From Halomonas sp. (GTDB lineage: Bacteria > Pseudomonadota > Gammaproteobacteria > Pseudomonadales > Halomonadaceae), in NCBI RefSeq assembly GCF_017983445.1, contig NZ_JAGOBJ010000002.1:333469-397468 (forward strand): a stretch of 64,000 bases of DNA, read 5' to 3'. Shown one piece after another: positions 24,671 through 34,936 of the stretch. The first letter of the stretch is position 1. Each line of letters starts with the position of its first letter. The notes beneath the pieces are model-generated. The model was not told the origin of the DNA. It saw nothing but the letters and a program-made list of their open reading frames with translations, and made no database searches. The translations under genes were made by a program, and so were the position numbers.

Positions 24671-25849
24671 ATGACACATTTCAACTGGGATGACCCGCTA
24701 CTGCTGGAGCAACAGCTCACCGATGAAGAGCGCCAGATTCGCGATGCGGCCCACGACTACTGCCAGGAAAATCTCCAGCCCCGCGTACTGAGTGCCTTCC
24801 GTGAAGAGCGCTTTGACCGTGAGATCATGTCTGAGATGGGCGAGCTTGGCCTGCTGGGCGCTACCGTGGCGGAAGAGTACGGCGGTGCGGGCGTCAACCA
24901 TGTGGCTTACGGCCTGATCGCCCGCGAAGTAGAGCGCGTCGATTCCGGCTACCGCTCGGCCATGAGCGTACAGTCGTCGCTCGTCATGTACCCCATCGAG
25001 ACGTACGGCTCTGAAGAGCAGAAGCAAAAGTACCTGCCCAAGCTTGCCAGCGGTGAAATGGTTGGCTGCTTTGGCCTGACCGAACCCGACCACGGCTCTG
25101 ACCCCGGCAACATGATTACCCGTGCTGAAAAAGTCGATGGCGGCTACCGCTTAACCGGCGCCAAGATGTGGATTACCAACAGCCCGATTGCCGATATTGC
25201 CGTGGTATGGGCCAAGTCTGCTGCCCACGACAACCAGATCAAAGGCTTTATCGTTGAGCGCGGCACGGAAGGTTTTTCCACCCCAAAAATTGAAGGCAAG
25301 GTGTCGCTGCGTGCCTCGATTACCGGCGAAATCGTGCTGGATGGCGCGTTTGTGCCCGAAGAGAACCTGCTGCCTAACGTCAGCGGTCTTAAAGGCCCGT
25401 TTGGCTGTTTGAACAAAGCGCGCTACGGCATCGCCTGGGGCGTAATGGGCACGGCTGAATTCTGCTGGCACGCCGCCCGCCAATACACTCTGGACCGCAA
25501 GCAGTTTGGCCGCCCGCTGGCCGCCAACCAGTTGATTCAGAAAAAGCTCGCCGATATGCAAACCGAGATCACCCTGGGCCTTCAGGCCGCGCTGCAGGTA
25601 GGCCGGTTGATGGACAGCGGCAACTGGACGCCGGAAATGGTCTCGCTGATCAAGCGCAACAACTGCGGCAAGGCACTGGATATTGCGCGCGTGTCGCGGG
25701 ATATGCACGGCGGTAACGGCGTATCCGATGAGTACGGCGTGATTCGGCATATGGTGAACCTGGAGTCGGTGAATACCTATGAAGGCACCCACGATGTTCA
25801 CGCGCTGATCTTGGGCCGTGCACAGACCGGTATTCAGTCGTTCTACTAA
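24671..25849 (+). CDS. gcdH: glutaryl-CoA dehydrogenase
   Basis: This 392-residue acyl-CoA dehydrogenase oxidatively decarboxylates glutaryl-CoA to crotonyl-CoA. The C-terminal segment [20 protein letters not shown] carries the catalytic glutamate and the GCDH-specific pattern. [15 protein letters not shown] and [17 protein letters not shown] are the FAD and substrate regions. The preceding spacer is rich in candidate operators. It is followed 32 bp later by a CoA-transferase gene that probably makes its substrate. Confidence 0.94.
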   Translation: MTHFNWDDPLLLEQQLTDEERQIRDAAHDYCQENLQPRVLSAFREERFDREIMSEMGELGLLGATVAEEYGGAGVNHVAYGLIAREVERVDSGYRSAMSVQSSLVMYPIETYGSEEQKQKYLPKLASGEMVGCFGLTEPDHGSDPGNMITRAEKVDGGYRLTGAKMWITNSPIADIAVVWAKSAAHDNQIKGFIVERGTEGFSTPKIEGKVSLRASITGEIVLDGAFVPEENLLPNVSGLKGPFGCLNKARYGIAWGVMGTAEFCWHAARQYTLDRKQFGRPLAANQLIQKKLADMQTEITLGLQAALQVGRLMDSGNWTPEMVSLIKRNNCGKALDIARVSRDMHGGNGVSDEYGVIRHMVNLESVNTYEGTHDVHALILGRAQTGIQSFY

Positions 25850-25881
25850 GCCGTTTTATTTTATAGGCCAAAGGAATCACC

Positions 25882-27096
25882 ATGAGCACTCCTTCCAAAC
25901 CGCTGGCTGGCATTAAGGTACTCGATATTTCCCGCGTGCTGGCTGGCCCTTGGTGTGGCCAGATGCTCGCCGACATGGGCGCCGATGTGATCAAGGTCGA
26001 GCGCCCTGTCGCCGGTGATGATACGCGCCACTGGGGCCCTCCCTGGCTTAACGGTACGGCGGAGTCGGCCTATTATCTGTGCGCCAACCGCGGCAAGCGT
26101 TCGGTCACCATTGATATGGCCAAGCCCGAAGGTCAAGCGCTTATCAGGCAGCTGGTAAGTCAGTCGGATGTACTGCTTGAAAACTTTAAAGTGGGCGGAC
26201 TGAAGAAGTACGGCCTGGATTACTCAAGCCTTAAAGAACTCAATCCAAAGCTTATCTACTGCTCCATCACCGGCTTTGGCCAAGAGAGCCCCTACGCCCA
26301 TCGCGCAGGCTACGACTTCATGATTCAGGCAATGGGCGGAATCATGAGTCTGACCGGCAAACCCGATGATGAACCCGGTGGCGGTCCGGTAAAAAGCGGC
26401 GTGGCGTTTACCGATATATTCACCGGACTGTATGCCACCAATGCCGTTTTGTCAGCGCTTTATCAGCGCCGTGATAGCGGCATTGGTTGTCATATTGATA
26501 TGGCGTTGATGGATGTTCAGGTAGGCGTGCTGGCCAATCAGGCGCTTAACTACTTAACCTCAGGCAACGTGCCGCAACGCCTGGGCAATGCCCACCCCAA
26601 TATTGTGCCCTACCAGGCGTTTGCTACCGTGGATGGCCACATCATTATCGCAGTAGGTAATGACGAACAGTTCAGACGCTTTTGTGAGGTGCTTTCGTTA
26701 AGCCATTTGGCCATTGATGAACGATTTGCCACCAACGGAGCGCGCGTCAATCACCGTGAAAGCCTGGTACCGGTGCTAGAGGCGGCACTGGCTCAGCGCA
26801 CCATCGATGAATGGCTCACGGCCTTTGAAGCGGTAGGCGTGCCTTGCGGCCCCATCAATACGCTTGACCGCGTGTTCGATGACCCGCATGTCAAAGCGCG
26901 CGGTTTGAAGCAGACGCTGCCCCACACCCAGGCAGGCCAGGTAGACCTTGTCGCCAACCCTATTCGCATTAACGGGCAGTCGATAAGTGCTACCACCGCG
27001 CCGCCGAGTCTGGGTGAGCATACCGAGCACGTACTAAACGATATAGGCATTACGCCAGCCCAACAGCAGGCGCTGCGTGAGGCAGGTATTATTTGA
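25882..27096 (+). CDS. family III (CaiB/BaiF) CoA-transferase, probably glutarate CoA-transferase
   Basis: The 404-residue enzyme is a formyl-CoA-transferase-like protein. The N-terminus has VLDISRVLAGPWCGQMLADMG. GYDFMIQAMGGIMSLTG and the aspartate in ALMDVQVGVLANQ, the likely nucleophile, are family landmarks. Its place directly after gcdH suggests it activates glutarate using succinyl-CoA, as in bacterial and mitochondrial glutarate catabolism. The substrate is inferred from the neighbour, not visible in the sequence. A terminator follows. Confidence 0.88.
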   Translation: MSTPSKPLAGIKVLDISRVLAGPWCGQMLADMGADVIKVERPVAGDDTRHWGPPWLNGTAESAYYLCANRGKRSVTIDMAKPEGQALIRQLVSQSDVLLENFKVGGLKKYGLDYSSLKELNPKLIYCSITGFGQESPYAHRAGYDFMIQAMGGIMSLTGKPDDEPGGGPVKSGVAFTDIFTGLYATNAVLSALYQRRDSGIGCHIDMALMDVQVGVLANQALNYLTSGNVPQRLGNAHPNIVPYQAFATVDGHIIIAVGNDEQFRRFCEVLSLSHLAIDERFATNGARVNHRESLVPVLEAALAQRTIDEWLTAFEAVGVPCGPINTLDRVFDDPHVKARGLKQTLPHTQAGQVDLVANPIRINGQSISATTAPPSLGEHTEHVLNDIGITPAQQQALREAGII

Positions 27097-27129
27097 TCGA
27101 GGATTGTTCATTAGCAGGTTTATCGTTTT

Positions 27130-27156
27130 AAGCGCTCTCATTAGGGCGCTTTTTTA
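27130..27156 (+). terminator. terminator after CoA-transferase gene
   Basis: A stem aagcgc/gcgctt with a loop of about 10 bases is followed by TTTTTT. It closes the gcdH-CoA-transferase transcript. Confidence 0.75.
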
Positions 27157-27247
27157 TTGCTATCTAGTCTATACCCCATCAATAAAGACCAGGAAGTTCA
27201 TCCTAAAACGCGCTTATCCGCTACACTACTTACTGTTTTACTTTTAT

Positions 27248-27297
27248 GTGTCCATTTGTAAACGACAAATGTTTGCAACAAAGGATTGGGCGGACAC
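27248..27297 (+). promoter_or_regulatory. structured leader or operator before the EAL gene
   Basis: A hairpin catttgt/acaaatg (27253-27259 with 27265-27271) is enclosed by gtgtcc (27248-27253) and ggacac (27292-27297), directly before the ribosome-binding site of the EAL gene. It could be an RNA leader structure or an operator. It does not match the c-di-GMP riboswitch consensus as far as I can tell by eye. Confidence 0.3.
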
Positions 27298-27315
27298 AAT
27301 AAGCTAGGAGGCTTT

Positions 27316-28125
27316 ATGGGACACTGCGCACGCGTCAATAGCAGCTGTAAACGCTGTGAAGGTGAATTGCCGTTTACATTTACCATGGCATTTCAACCGA
27401 TTGTAAATCTTTCGACGGCCCGGGTAGATACCTATGAAGCGTTGGTACGCGGGCCCAATGGCGAATCCGCCTGGAGCGTTATCTCCCAGGTAACGGATGA
27501 TCTGCTCTACCAGTTTGACCAAGCCTGCCGCGTCAAAGCCATCGAAATGGCAAGCCACCTTGGCATGCAGACCAATTTGTCGATTAATTTTCTCCCCAAC
27601 GCGGTTTACGAGCCCACCGCCTGCATTCAGGCAACGCTGGATATCTCACAGCAGGTCGGCTGGCCAATCGAACGGCTTATCTTTGAAATCACCGAAACCG
27701 AGCGCGTTGTAGATCGTCAGCATTTGCGCAATATCGTCAATGCTTATCGTTCGATGGGCTTTCAAACCGCGCTGGATGATTTTGGCAGCGGCTACGCCAA
27801 TCTGGATATGTTGACCGATCTCACGCCCGATAAGCTAAAAATCGACCGCCAGCTGGTCATGAGCTGCGACCAGGATCTGCGCCGCCAAGCCATTTTGAAG
27901 GCGATTATTACTTTGGCACAACAGTTGGATATCACCGTTATCGCTGAAGGTGTGGCAACCCATGCTGAGGCGCTTTGGCTTGCAAGTAACGGCATCATGC
28001 GCCAGCAGGGCTTCTACTATGCCAAACCAGTCGTCAACTCACTAGGGGATGACTTATCCGCGCGGTTGAACGCGCTACGCGATGAAGTAGGCCTAGGCCA
28101 GGAGCGGGGGGATCTACATGCTTGA
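27316..28125 (+). CDS. EAL-domain c-di-GMP phosphodiesterase
   Basis: This protein of about 269 residues is essentially one EAL domain after a short cysteine-bearing N-terminus (CARVNSSCKRC). The catalytic set appears complete: EAL in TYEALVRGP, Asn in LSINFLPN, Glu in FEITETE, ALDDFGSGYANLD, Lys in KLKIDRQ, Glu in AEGVAT and Gln in QGFYYAKP. It should hydrolyse c-di-GMP. AGGAGG lies 4 bases before the ATG at 27316, so an upstream TTG frame start is rejected. The gene overlaps the downstream diguanylate cyclase by 8 bp. Confidence 0.92.
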   Translation: MGHCARVNSSCKRCEGELPFTFTMAFQPIVNLSTARVDTYEALVRGPNGESAWSVISQVTDDLLYQFDQACRVKAIEMASHLGMQTNLSINFLPNAVYEPTACIQATLDISQQVGWPIERLIFEITETERVVDRQHLRNIVNAYRSMGFQTALDDFGSGYANLDMLTDLTPDKLKIDRQLVMSCDQDLRRQAILKAIITLAQQLDITVIAEGVATHAEALWLASNGIMRQQGFYYAKPVVNSLGDDLSARLNALRDEVGLGQERGDLHA

Positions 28126-29044
28126 TATAAATCTTGAACAGATATATCAGCTGTTTACCCGCTCGAAACGCAACACCGAGAATATTATTCAAACCGCCCC
28201 ACTAGGCATTTGCGTTACCGACCCTGACGGCCATTTTGAGATGGTGAATAATGCTTACTGCCAGTTTTATGGCTATTCGGAAAGCGAGCTTTTAGGCAAG
28301 CACTTCACCCAGATGGCATCCTCTGTCTATCGCGATAAATTGACGGCACTCCACGACGAGTTTATTCAAGGCGACAGCAATCAGGAATTACGCCAGGAGT
28401 GGGAAGTGCTGAACAATCAAGGTGAGGCACGCACCATTATCGCTGAAGCAGCGCGTATCGAAGGCGATGATGGCCTGCCGCGCAAGGTAACCTTCATTGT
28501 CGATATTACCGAGCGAAAGCAGCTTGAAGAGCGGTTGAAACTGGCTAACGAGCGTTTGGACCAACTCGCTCATCGTGATGAATTAACCGGCCTTTTCAAC
28601 CGCCGTGCCGGGCTCAAGCGACTGGAAGAAGAGCTTCAGCGCTGCCAGCGCTACGAGAGCACGCTGAGCGTTGCCATTTTCGATCTGGACAGCTTTAAAA
28701 CGATCAACGATACCTATGGTCACGGTATTGGTGACGACGTGCTCAAGGAAGTCACCGCGCTGGTCAGTCAAACCCTGCGCACTACCGATATTCAGGTACG
28801 ACTGGGCGGTGAAGAATTTCTGGTGATCATGCCGCAGGTCGACATCGAAGCGGCACAGTGCGCCATCGAACGGGTATGTAATGCCATTGCCAGCACGTCT
28901 TTCACCAAGCAGCAATTAATCGTCACTGTATCCGCCGGTATTGCGTGCTACGTTGATACATCCAACCGCTGCCTATTGGATCGTGCGGATAACGCCATGT
29001 ATCAAGCCAAGGAGGCCGGTGGAAACGGTGCCGTCATTGCCTAG
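28118..29044 (+). CDS. PAS-GGDEF diguanylate cyclase
   Basis: This 308-residue protein has an N-terminal PAS sensor (about 20-135; APLGICVTDPDGHFEMVNNA, YGYSESELLGK) and a PAC tail. A coiled linker leads to a GGDEF domain (about 150-308) with RDELTGLFNRRAGL and the active-site form GGEEF. It should make c-di-GMP from GTP. The ATG lies inside the end of the EAL gene, so opposing synthesis and breakdown enzymes are translated together. No transmembrane segment is seen, so it is probably cytoplasmic. Confidence 0.92.
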   Translation: MLDINLEQIYQLFTRSKRNTENIIQTAPLGICVTDPDGHFEMVNNAYCQFYGYSESELLGKHFTQMASSVYRDKLTALHDEFIQGDSNQELRQEWEVLNNQGEARTIIAEAARIEGDDGLPRKVTFIVDITERKQLEERLKLANERLDQLAHRDELTGLFNRRAGLKRLEEELQRCQRYESTLSVAIFDLDSFKTINDTYGHGIGDDVLKEVTALVSQTLRTTDIQVRLGGEEFLVIMPQVDIEAAQCAIERVCNAIASTSFTKQQLIVTVSAGIACYVDTSNRCLLDRADNAMYQAKEAGGNGAVIA

Positions 29045-29119
29045 TGAAGCATTATCACTGGTGAATAAACATCGGCGCCCGCGATGCTAAATCGACTCTC
29101 CAGCGTGAGGAGTAACGTT

Positions 29120-30397
29120 ATGAGCAATGCCGAGCTAAACAAACTGAAGCAGAAATACGTTGCCAATGGTGCCGCGAGCCCTGCCACAGCGTTTGCTGAC
29201 CATGCCGAAAACGCCGAAGTATGGGACGCCGACGGCAACCGGTTTATCGACTTTGCTGGCGGCATTGGCGTGCTGAATATCGGCCATCGCCATCCTAAAG
29301 TGGTTGCGGCGGTGAAAGCGCAGCTCGATAAGGTAATGCACACCTGCCAAACGGTCATGCCCTATGAAGGCTATGTCAGGGTCGCAGAACGACTTAGCCA
29401 CCTGGTGCCCGTTCGCGGCCACGCCAAGGTCATGCTCGCCAACTCAGGTGCCGAAGCGTTGGAGAACGCGGTCAAGATTGCTCGCGCAGCCACCGGACGC
29501 TCTAACGTTATCTGCTTTGATGGCGGCTATCACGGTCGTACCTTTTTCACCATGGCGATGAACGGCAAGGTCGCGCCGTATCAGACCGACTTTGGCCCCA
29601 TGCCCGGCACCGTGTTTCGTGCGCCCTATCCGGTGGATTATCACGGTGTAAGTGAAGACGAGGCGATTCGCGGCCTGATGATGACGCTAAAAACCGACGC
29701 AGGCCCCGCGAATACGGCGGCTATCGTTCTAGAGCCTGTGCTCGGTGAAGGCGGTTTTTACCCCGCACCGGCCTCGTTTCTGGAAAAGATCCGTATTATC
29801 TGCGATGAACTCGGCATCCTGATGATTATTGATGAGGTGCAGTCAGGGTTTGGGCGAACCGGCAAGATGTTCGCCATTGAGCACAGCGGCGTTGAGCCTG
29901 ACATCATGACCATGGCCAAGAGCATGGCCGACGGTATGCCGATTTCAGCCGTAGTGGGCACTGACAAGATCATGGATGCTTCAGGCCCGAACTCGCTGGG
30001 CGGCACCTACACGGGCAGCCCTACCGCCTGTGCCGCAGCGCTTGCCGTCATGGATGTTTTTGAAGAAGAAAATATTCTAGAGAGAAGCCAGGCTCTGGGC
30101 GATAAGCTCGCCAAGCGCTTCCATCAATGGCAGGCGCGTTACGACGCGGTGGATAACGTACGCCATATGGGCGCCATGGCCGCCTTTGAGCTGGTGTCTG
30201 ATAAACACGCCAAAACGCCTAATGCCGAGCTTGCCGGAGCCTTATGCAAAAAAGCCCGCGAAGAGGGCCTGATTCTGCTTTCCTGTGGCATGCACGGCAA
30301 TACCATCCGCTTCTTGATGCCGATTACGATTGAAGACGATGTCTTGAACGAAGGGCTGGATATTATTGAGTCGTGCCTGGAAGCACTTATTGATTAA
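29120..30397 (+). CDS. gabT: 4-aminobutyrate / 5-aminovalerate aminotransferase
   Basis: This class III PLP aminotransferase of about 425 residues moves the omega-amino group of GABA or 5-aminovalerate to 2-oxoglutarate. It has GGIGVLNIGHRHPKV, ANSGAEALENAVKIARAATGR, ILMIIDEVQSGFGRTG (cofactor aspartate) and the lysine in MTMAKSMADGMPIS. AGGAG lies 7 bases before the ATG at 29120. The nearby gcdH, CoA-transferase and lhgO genes favour a DavT-like role in lysine degradation. GabT and DavT cannot be told apart by eye. Confidence 0.9.
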   Translation: MSNAELNKLKQKYVANGAASPATAFADHAENAEVWDADGNRFIDFAGGIGVLNIGHRHPKVVAAVKAQLDKVMHTCQTVMPYEGYVRVAERLSHLVPVRGHAKVMLANSGAEALENAVKIARAATGRSNVICFDGGYHGRTFFTMAMNGKVAPYQTDFGPMPGTVFRAPYPVDYHGVSEDEAIRGLMMTLKTDAGPANTAAIVLEPVLGEGGFYPAPASFLEKIRIICDELGILMIIDEVQSGFGRTGKMFAIEHSGVEPDIMTMAKSMADGMPISAVVGTDKIMDASGPNSLGGTYTGSPTACAAALAVMDVFEEENILERSQALGDKLAKRFHQWQARYDAVDNVRHMGAMAAFELVSDKHAKTPNAELAGALCKKAREEGLILLSCGMHGNTIRFLMPITIEDDVLNEGLDIIESCLEALID

Positions 30398-30413
30398 GCG
30401 CTTGATAAATAAA

Positions 30414-30438
30414 GCTGCCGCCTGAATCAGGCGGCAGC
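30414..30438. terminator. palindromic terminator between gabT and the ykoF-like gene
   Basis: The arms gctgccgcctga and tcaggcggcagc are perfectly complementary around a single A. On the minus strand a T-rich run follows (TTTATTT), so it should terminate the convergent ykoF-like transcript best. On the plus strand no T run follows. Confidence 0.75.
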
Positions 30439-30469
30439 GTTGCTTGAATGCTGTCGTTTTATCGAAGCC

Positions 30470-30721
30470 CTATTCTTTCGGACGACGATCGCCCTCCAGG
30501 AAATTCGCGGTAAAGACCGCTTTACCGTAAGTCTCGAAAGACCACTTCATTACCTCGCCCAGCGCATTCATCACAGCATCGAATTCGCCGAATATCTGAG
30601 TGCTCATTCGGTTGGGATAAACCTCCAGGCCTGACGCCTCAAGGCGCTTTACCACATCCTTCACCAGCGGCTTGAAATCATGGGCCAGCGGGTAATAACT
30701 CAGCTGTACGGAAAGATACAT
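30470..30721 (-). CDS. YkoF/thiamine-binding-like small protein
   Basis: This 83-residue protein starts MYLSVQLSYYPLAHDFKPLV and has NRMSTQIFGEFDAVMNALGEVMKW, matching the ferredoxin-like YkoF / MTH1187 type fold that binds thiamine or its pyrimidine precursor in studied members. The ligand is not evident here. A perfect GGAGG lies before the ATG. It begins 9 bp after an alpha/beta hydrolase gene and is probably co-transcribed with it. Confidence 0.7.
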   Translation of the reverse strand: MYLSVQLSYYPLAHDFKPLVKDVVKRLEASGLEVYPNRMSTQIFGEFDAVMNALGEVMKWSFETYGKAVFTANFLEGDRRPKE

Positions 30722-30730
30722 AGTGCCTCC

Positions 30731-31561
30731 TTACGCGCTTTGGTTGGATTTGTCAGATACCTTGGGTAGCTGCTGCCAGGCGGTCAAAATCGCTTGCAGG
30801 GTATCGCTGGGGTACTCCATGGGGAACATGTGCGTTCCGGGAACATAGCTCACCGGTAGGCCGTGGCGCTTTAGACGCCGAATACGCGAGGCGATGAGCA
30901 AATCCGATTCCTGGCCTGCGATAAGTGCCAGCGGCACACCGGCGCGGCGCGGCAAGCGTGAAAGGTGATCCGGCAAGTGGCGGAAAATTTCTACTTCAAC
31001 GCGCGGGTCAAACGTCAACTCGGCGCTGCCATCCTCAAGGACCCGTGTTCCTGCTTCAATGTAGTCGTTAAGTGCCGCGGGGGTAAAGCGACGAAACAGA
31101 CCACGCCGACTTAATGAAGCAGCCATTACCTCGCGGCTTGGCCATACGCTGCGGCGCCCCTGGGTTTTACCCGCAGGCGTTACACGGTCGATAAAACCAA
31201 AGCGCTTGGCCGCCTTCATGGCCCAGGCATCAAAACCCAGCATTAGCGGCGGGTCGAGCATAATGACTCCGCTAAAACTCTCAGGCTGCTTGTCAGCGGC
31301 CATCGCCATCAATACACCACCCAGTGAGTGCCCCACACCCAGCAGCGGCACCTGGGTATCCGGCAGGTAGCTTAATAGTTCATCGACCAGGTTTGTCCAG
31401 TTATGGTTAACCGGGTAGTTCGGATGATGCCCCAGCCGATCCAGCGGATGAACATCAAAGGTTTCCGCCAGGGGGTCGAGCAGGCTTTTATAGCTTAATC
31501 CAGGAAAACCGTTGGCATGGGCAAACACTAAAGGGGGTCGTGAAGCGGCGGTTGTTGTCAT
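30731..31561 (-). CDS. alpha/beta hydrolase
   Basis: The 276-residue protein has the oxyanion region VFAHANGFPGLSYK and the nucleophile elbow GVGHSLGGVLMAMA. A late histidine in VPGTHMFPMEYP completes the triad. No signal peptide is visible, so it is probably cytoplasmic. The substrate is unknown. It heads a two-gene unit with the YkoF-like gene. Confidence 0.85.
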   Translation of the reverse strand: MTTTAASRPPLVFAHANGFPGLSYKSLLDPLAETFDVHPLDRLGHHPNYPVNHNWTNLVDELLSYLPDTQVPLLGVGHSLGGVLMAMAADKQPESFSGVIMLDPPLMLGFDAWAMKAAKRFGFIDRVTPAGKTQGRRSVWPSREVMAASLSRRGLFRRFTPAALNDYIEAGTRVLEDGSAELTFDPRVEVEIFRHLPDHLSRLPRRAGVPLALIAGQESDLLIASRIRRLKRHGLPVSYVPGTHMFPMEYPSDTLQAILTAWQQLPKVSDKSNQSA

Positions 31562-31686
31562 GGTGCTCTTAGACCTTTAAGCAGCGATTATCGGTAATGG
31601 CGCCTCTATCATACGTCTGTTTTAACGCGCCCTTGAAAAACCGTCAATCGACATAAGGTTTAACAGGCTAACGACTTAGCGTTGCC

Positions 31687-32733
31687 TTAAAACAGGGAGA
31701 GCTGCTCGGCAGGTGCGGCCTCGGCCAAACGGTAGCCCACGCCCAGCAGCCGCACCGGGCGCTCGCCGCGCGCCCAACCGACGTTCAGAAGCGTTTCGAA
31801 CTGCTCAAGGTTGGGCGCCGGGTCGGCGTGTTCTACGGTGGTTTGGGTAAAATCGTTAAACTTCACTTTAACCATTAACCCTCTGACCCCAGGCGGTGGA
31901 TCAAGGCGCGCATAGCGGCGCTCCAGATCCTCTAAAAGCAGAGGAAGCTCCTGACGGCAGGCCGCAAGCGACGGCAGATCCTTGGCGTAGGTCTGTTCGG
32001 TACTCACCGATTTACGCTCACGGTGGGTTTTTACCGGCCGCTCATCAAAGCCAAAACTCAGCTCATGCAGGCGCTTCCCAAAACGGCCAAAGTGTTCAAC
32101 CAGCTCGGTCAGCGGGCGGGTGCGCAAATCGGCGCAGGTATGAATATCCAGCCGGGCCATTTTTTCGGCCGTGCGCGGGCCAACGCCATGAATCTTTTTG
32201 ACCGGAAGCGCCTGTACGAAGCGCTCTACTTCGTCGGGGGTAATCACGCACAGGCCATCGGGCTTGTTCCAGTCGCTGGCGATTTTGGCCAGAAACTTGT
32301 TGGGCGCGACCCCGGCCGACACCGTAATGCCCACTTCCTGGCTGACGCGTTCGCGAATCGCCTGGGCCATGCGCGTAGCGCTCCCCTGATGCAAAGTCAC
32401 ATCCGACACATCCAGAAAGGCTTCATCCAGCGACAGCGGCTCGATTAAATCGGTAATCTCGCGATAAATTGCAAACACCTGGCGCGCCACCACCTTGTAC
32501 TTGGCCATATCGCCACGAATAAGGGTCAGATGCGGGCAGCGTTTAAGCGCCTGGGCCATGGGCATGGCAGAGTGAATGCCGTATTCACGGGCAGGATAAT
32601 TGCAGGTGGCGACCACCCCGCGCTGCTCGACGCTACCGCCAATGGCAATAGGAATGTCCTTGAGCGCAGGGTTATCGCGCATTTCAACCGCCGCATAAAA
32701 GCAGTCACAGTCGCAGTGGATAATTTTGCGCAC
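31687..32733 (-). CDS. dinB: DNA polymerase IV
   Basis: This Y-family translesion polymerase of 348 residues has DCDCFYAAVEMRDNP with metal-binding acidic residues, YSLDEAFLDV-type catalytic residues (LSLDEAFLDVS) and helix-hairpin-helix segments (VKKIHGVGPRTAEKM). The last residues, EQLSLF, match the beta-clamp binding motif. The start is GTG with AAGGG upstream. No LexA box was recognised. Confidence 0.95.
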   Translation of the reverse strand: MRKIIHCDCDCFYAAVEMRDNPALKDIPIAIGGSVEQRGVVATCNYPAREYGIHSAMPMAQALKRCPHLTLIRGDMAKYKVVARQVFAIYREITDLIEPLSLDEAFLDVSDVTLHQGSATRMAQAIRERVSQEVGITVSAGVAPNKFLAKIASDWNKPDGLCVITPDEVERFVQALPVKKIHGVGPRTAEKMARLDIHTCADLRTRPLTELVEHFGRFGKRLHELSFGFDERPVKTHRERKSVSTEQTYAKDLPSLAACRQELPLLLEDLERRYARLDPPPGVRGLMVKVKFNDFTQTTVEHADPAPNLEQFETLLNVGWARGERPVRLLGVGYRLAEAAPAEQLSLF

Positions 32734-32790
32734 TGGCTACCCTTCTCACCTGTAAAAAACCACAGTTTATCACAGGAGTTACTTATTCTT

Positions 32791-34254
<1,464 letters not shown>

Positions 34255-34324
34255 GTTCGCCTCCACTTTCATTGAGTGTCATCTCCTAATACCCTAGCAG
34301 CTCCCTCAAGTAGACGGCGAGATA

Positions 34325-34936
34325 ATGTCATCACTACCTGAATCTTCTTTGCTTCCTCTTTCGCGTGATTTTTATCAGCGCGACACCGTGGCGGTGGCCA
34401 ATGATTTACTCGGCTGCTGGCTGGTGCGTGAGGTGGATGGCGCCTTGATGGGCGCGCGGATTGTTGAAACCGAAGCATATTGCGGCGCACATGACTCGGC
34501 ATGCCACGCACACCGTGGTTTGACGGCAAGAACCGCCGCCATGTTTGGCCCGCCCGGCCATGCATATATCTATTTGGTTTACGGTATGCACTGGCTGCTC
34601 AATATCGTGACAGAGCCCGAGGGCTCGCCCTGCGCCGTGCTGGTGCGCGCCGTTGAGCCGGTACTCAACGAGCAGGCCATGCGTGAACGGCGCCTCATCC
34701 CAGGCAAACAGTTGAGTAATGGGCCCGGCAAGCTAACGCGCGCGCTCGATGTGGATAAAGCGCTTTATGGGCACGATTTAACCCACGCCGAGCAGCTCTG
34801 GATCTGTGCAGGCAGCCACGACATTCCGATTGCCAGCGGACCACGCGTGGGCATCGACTATGCCGAACCGCATGACCGTGATGCGCCCTGGCGGTTCTGG
34901 CTTGAAGGCAACCCCTGGGTATCCAAGGCGCGCTGA
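34325..34936 (+). CDS. mpg: 3-methyladenine DNA glycosylase (AAG/Mpg family)
   Basis: The 203-residue base-excision glycosylase has ARIVETEAYCGAHDSACHAHRG with the catalytic glutamate, and IYLVYGMHWLLNIVTE. The family recognises alkylated and deaminated purines. The length is normal. It overlaps the 3' end of the convergent sirtuin gene by 79 bp. Its start region faces the divergent selO. Confidence 0.92.
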   Translation: MSSLPESSLLPLSRDFYQRDTVAVANDLLGCWLVREVDGALMGARIVETEAYCGAHDSACHAHRGLTARTAAMFGPPGHAYIYLVYGMHWLLNIVTEPEGSPCAVLVRAVEPVLNEQAMRERRLIPGKQLSNGPGKLTRALDVDKALYGHDLTHAEQLWICAGSHDIPIASGPRVGIDYAEPHDRDAPWRFWLEGNPWVSKAR

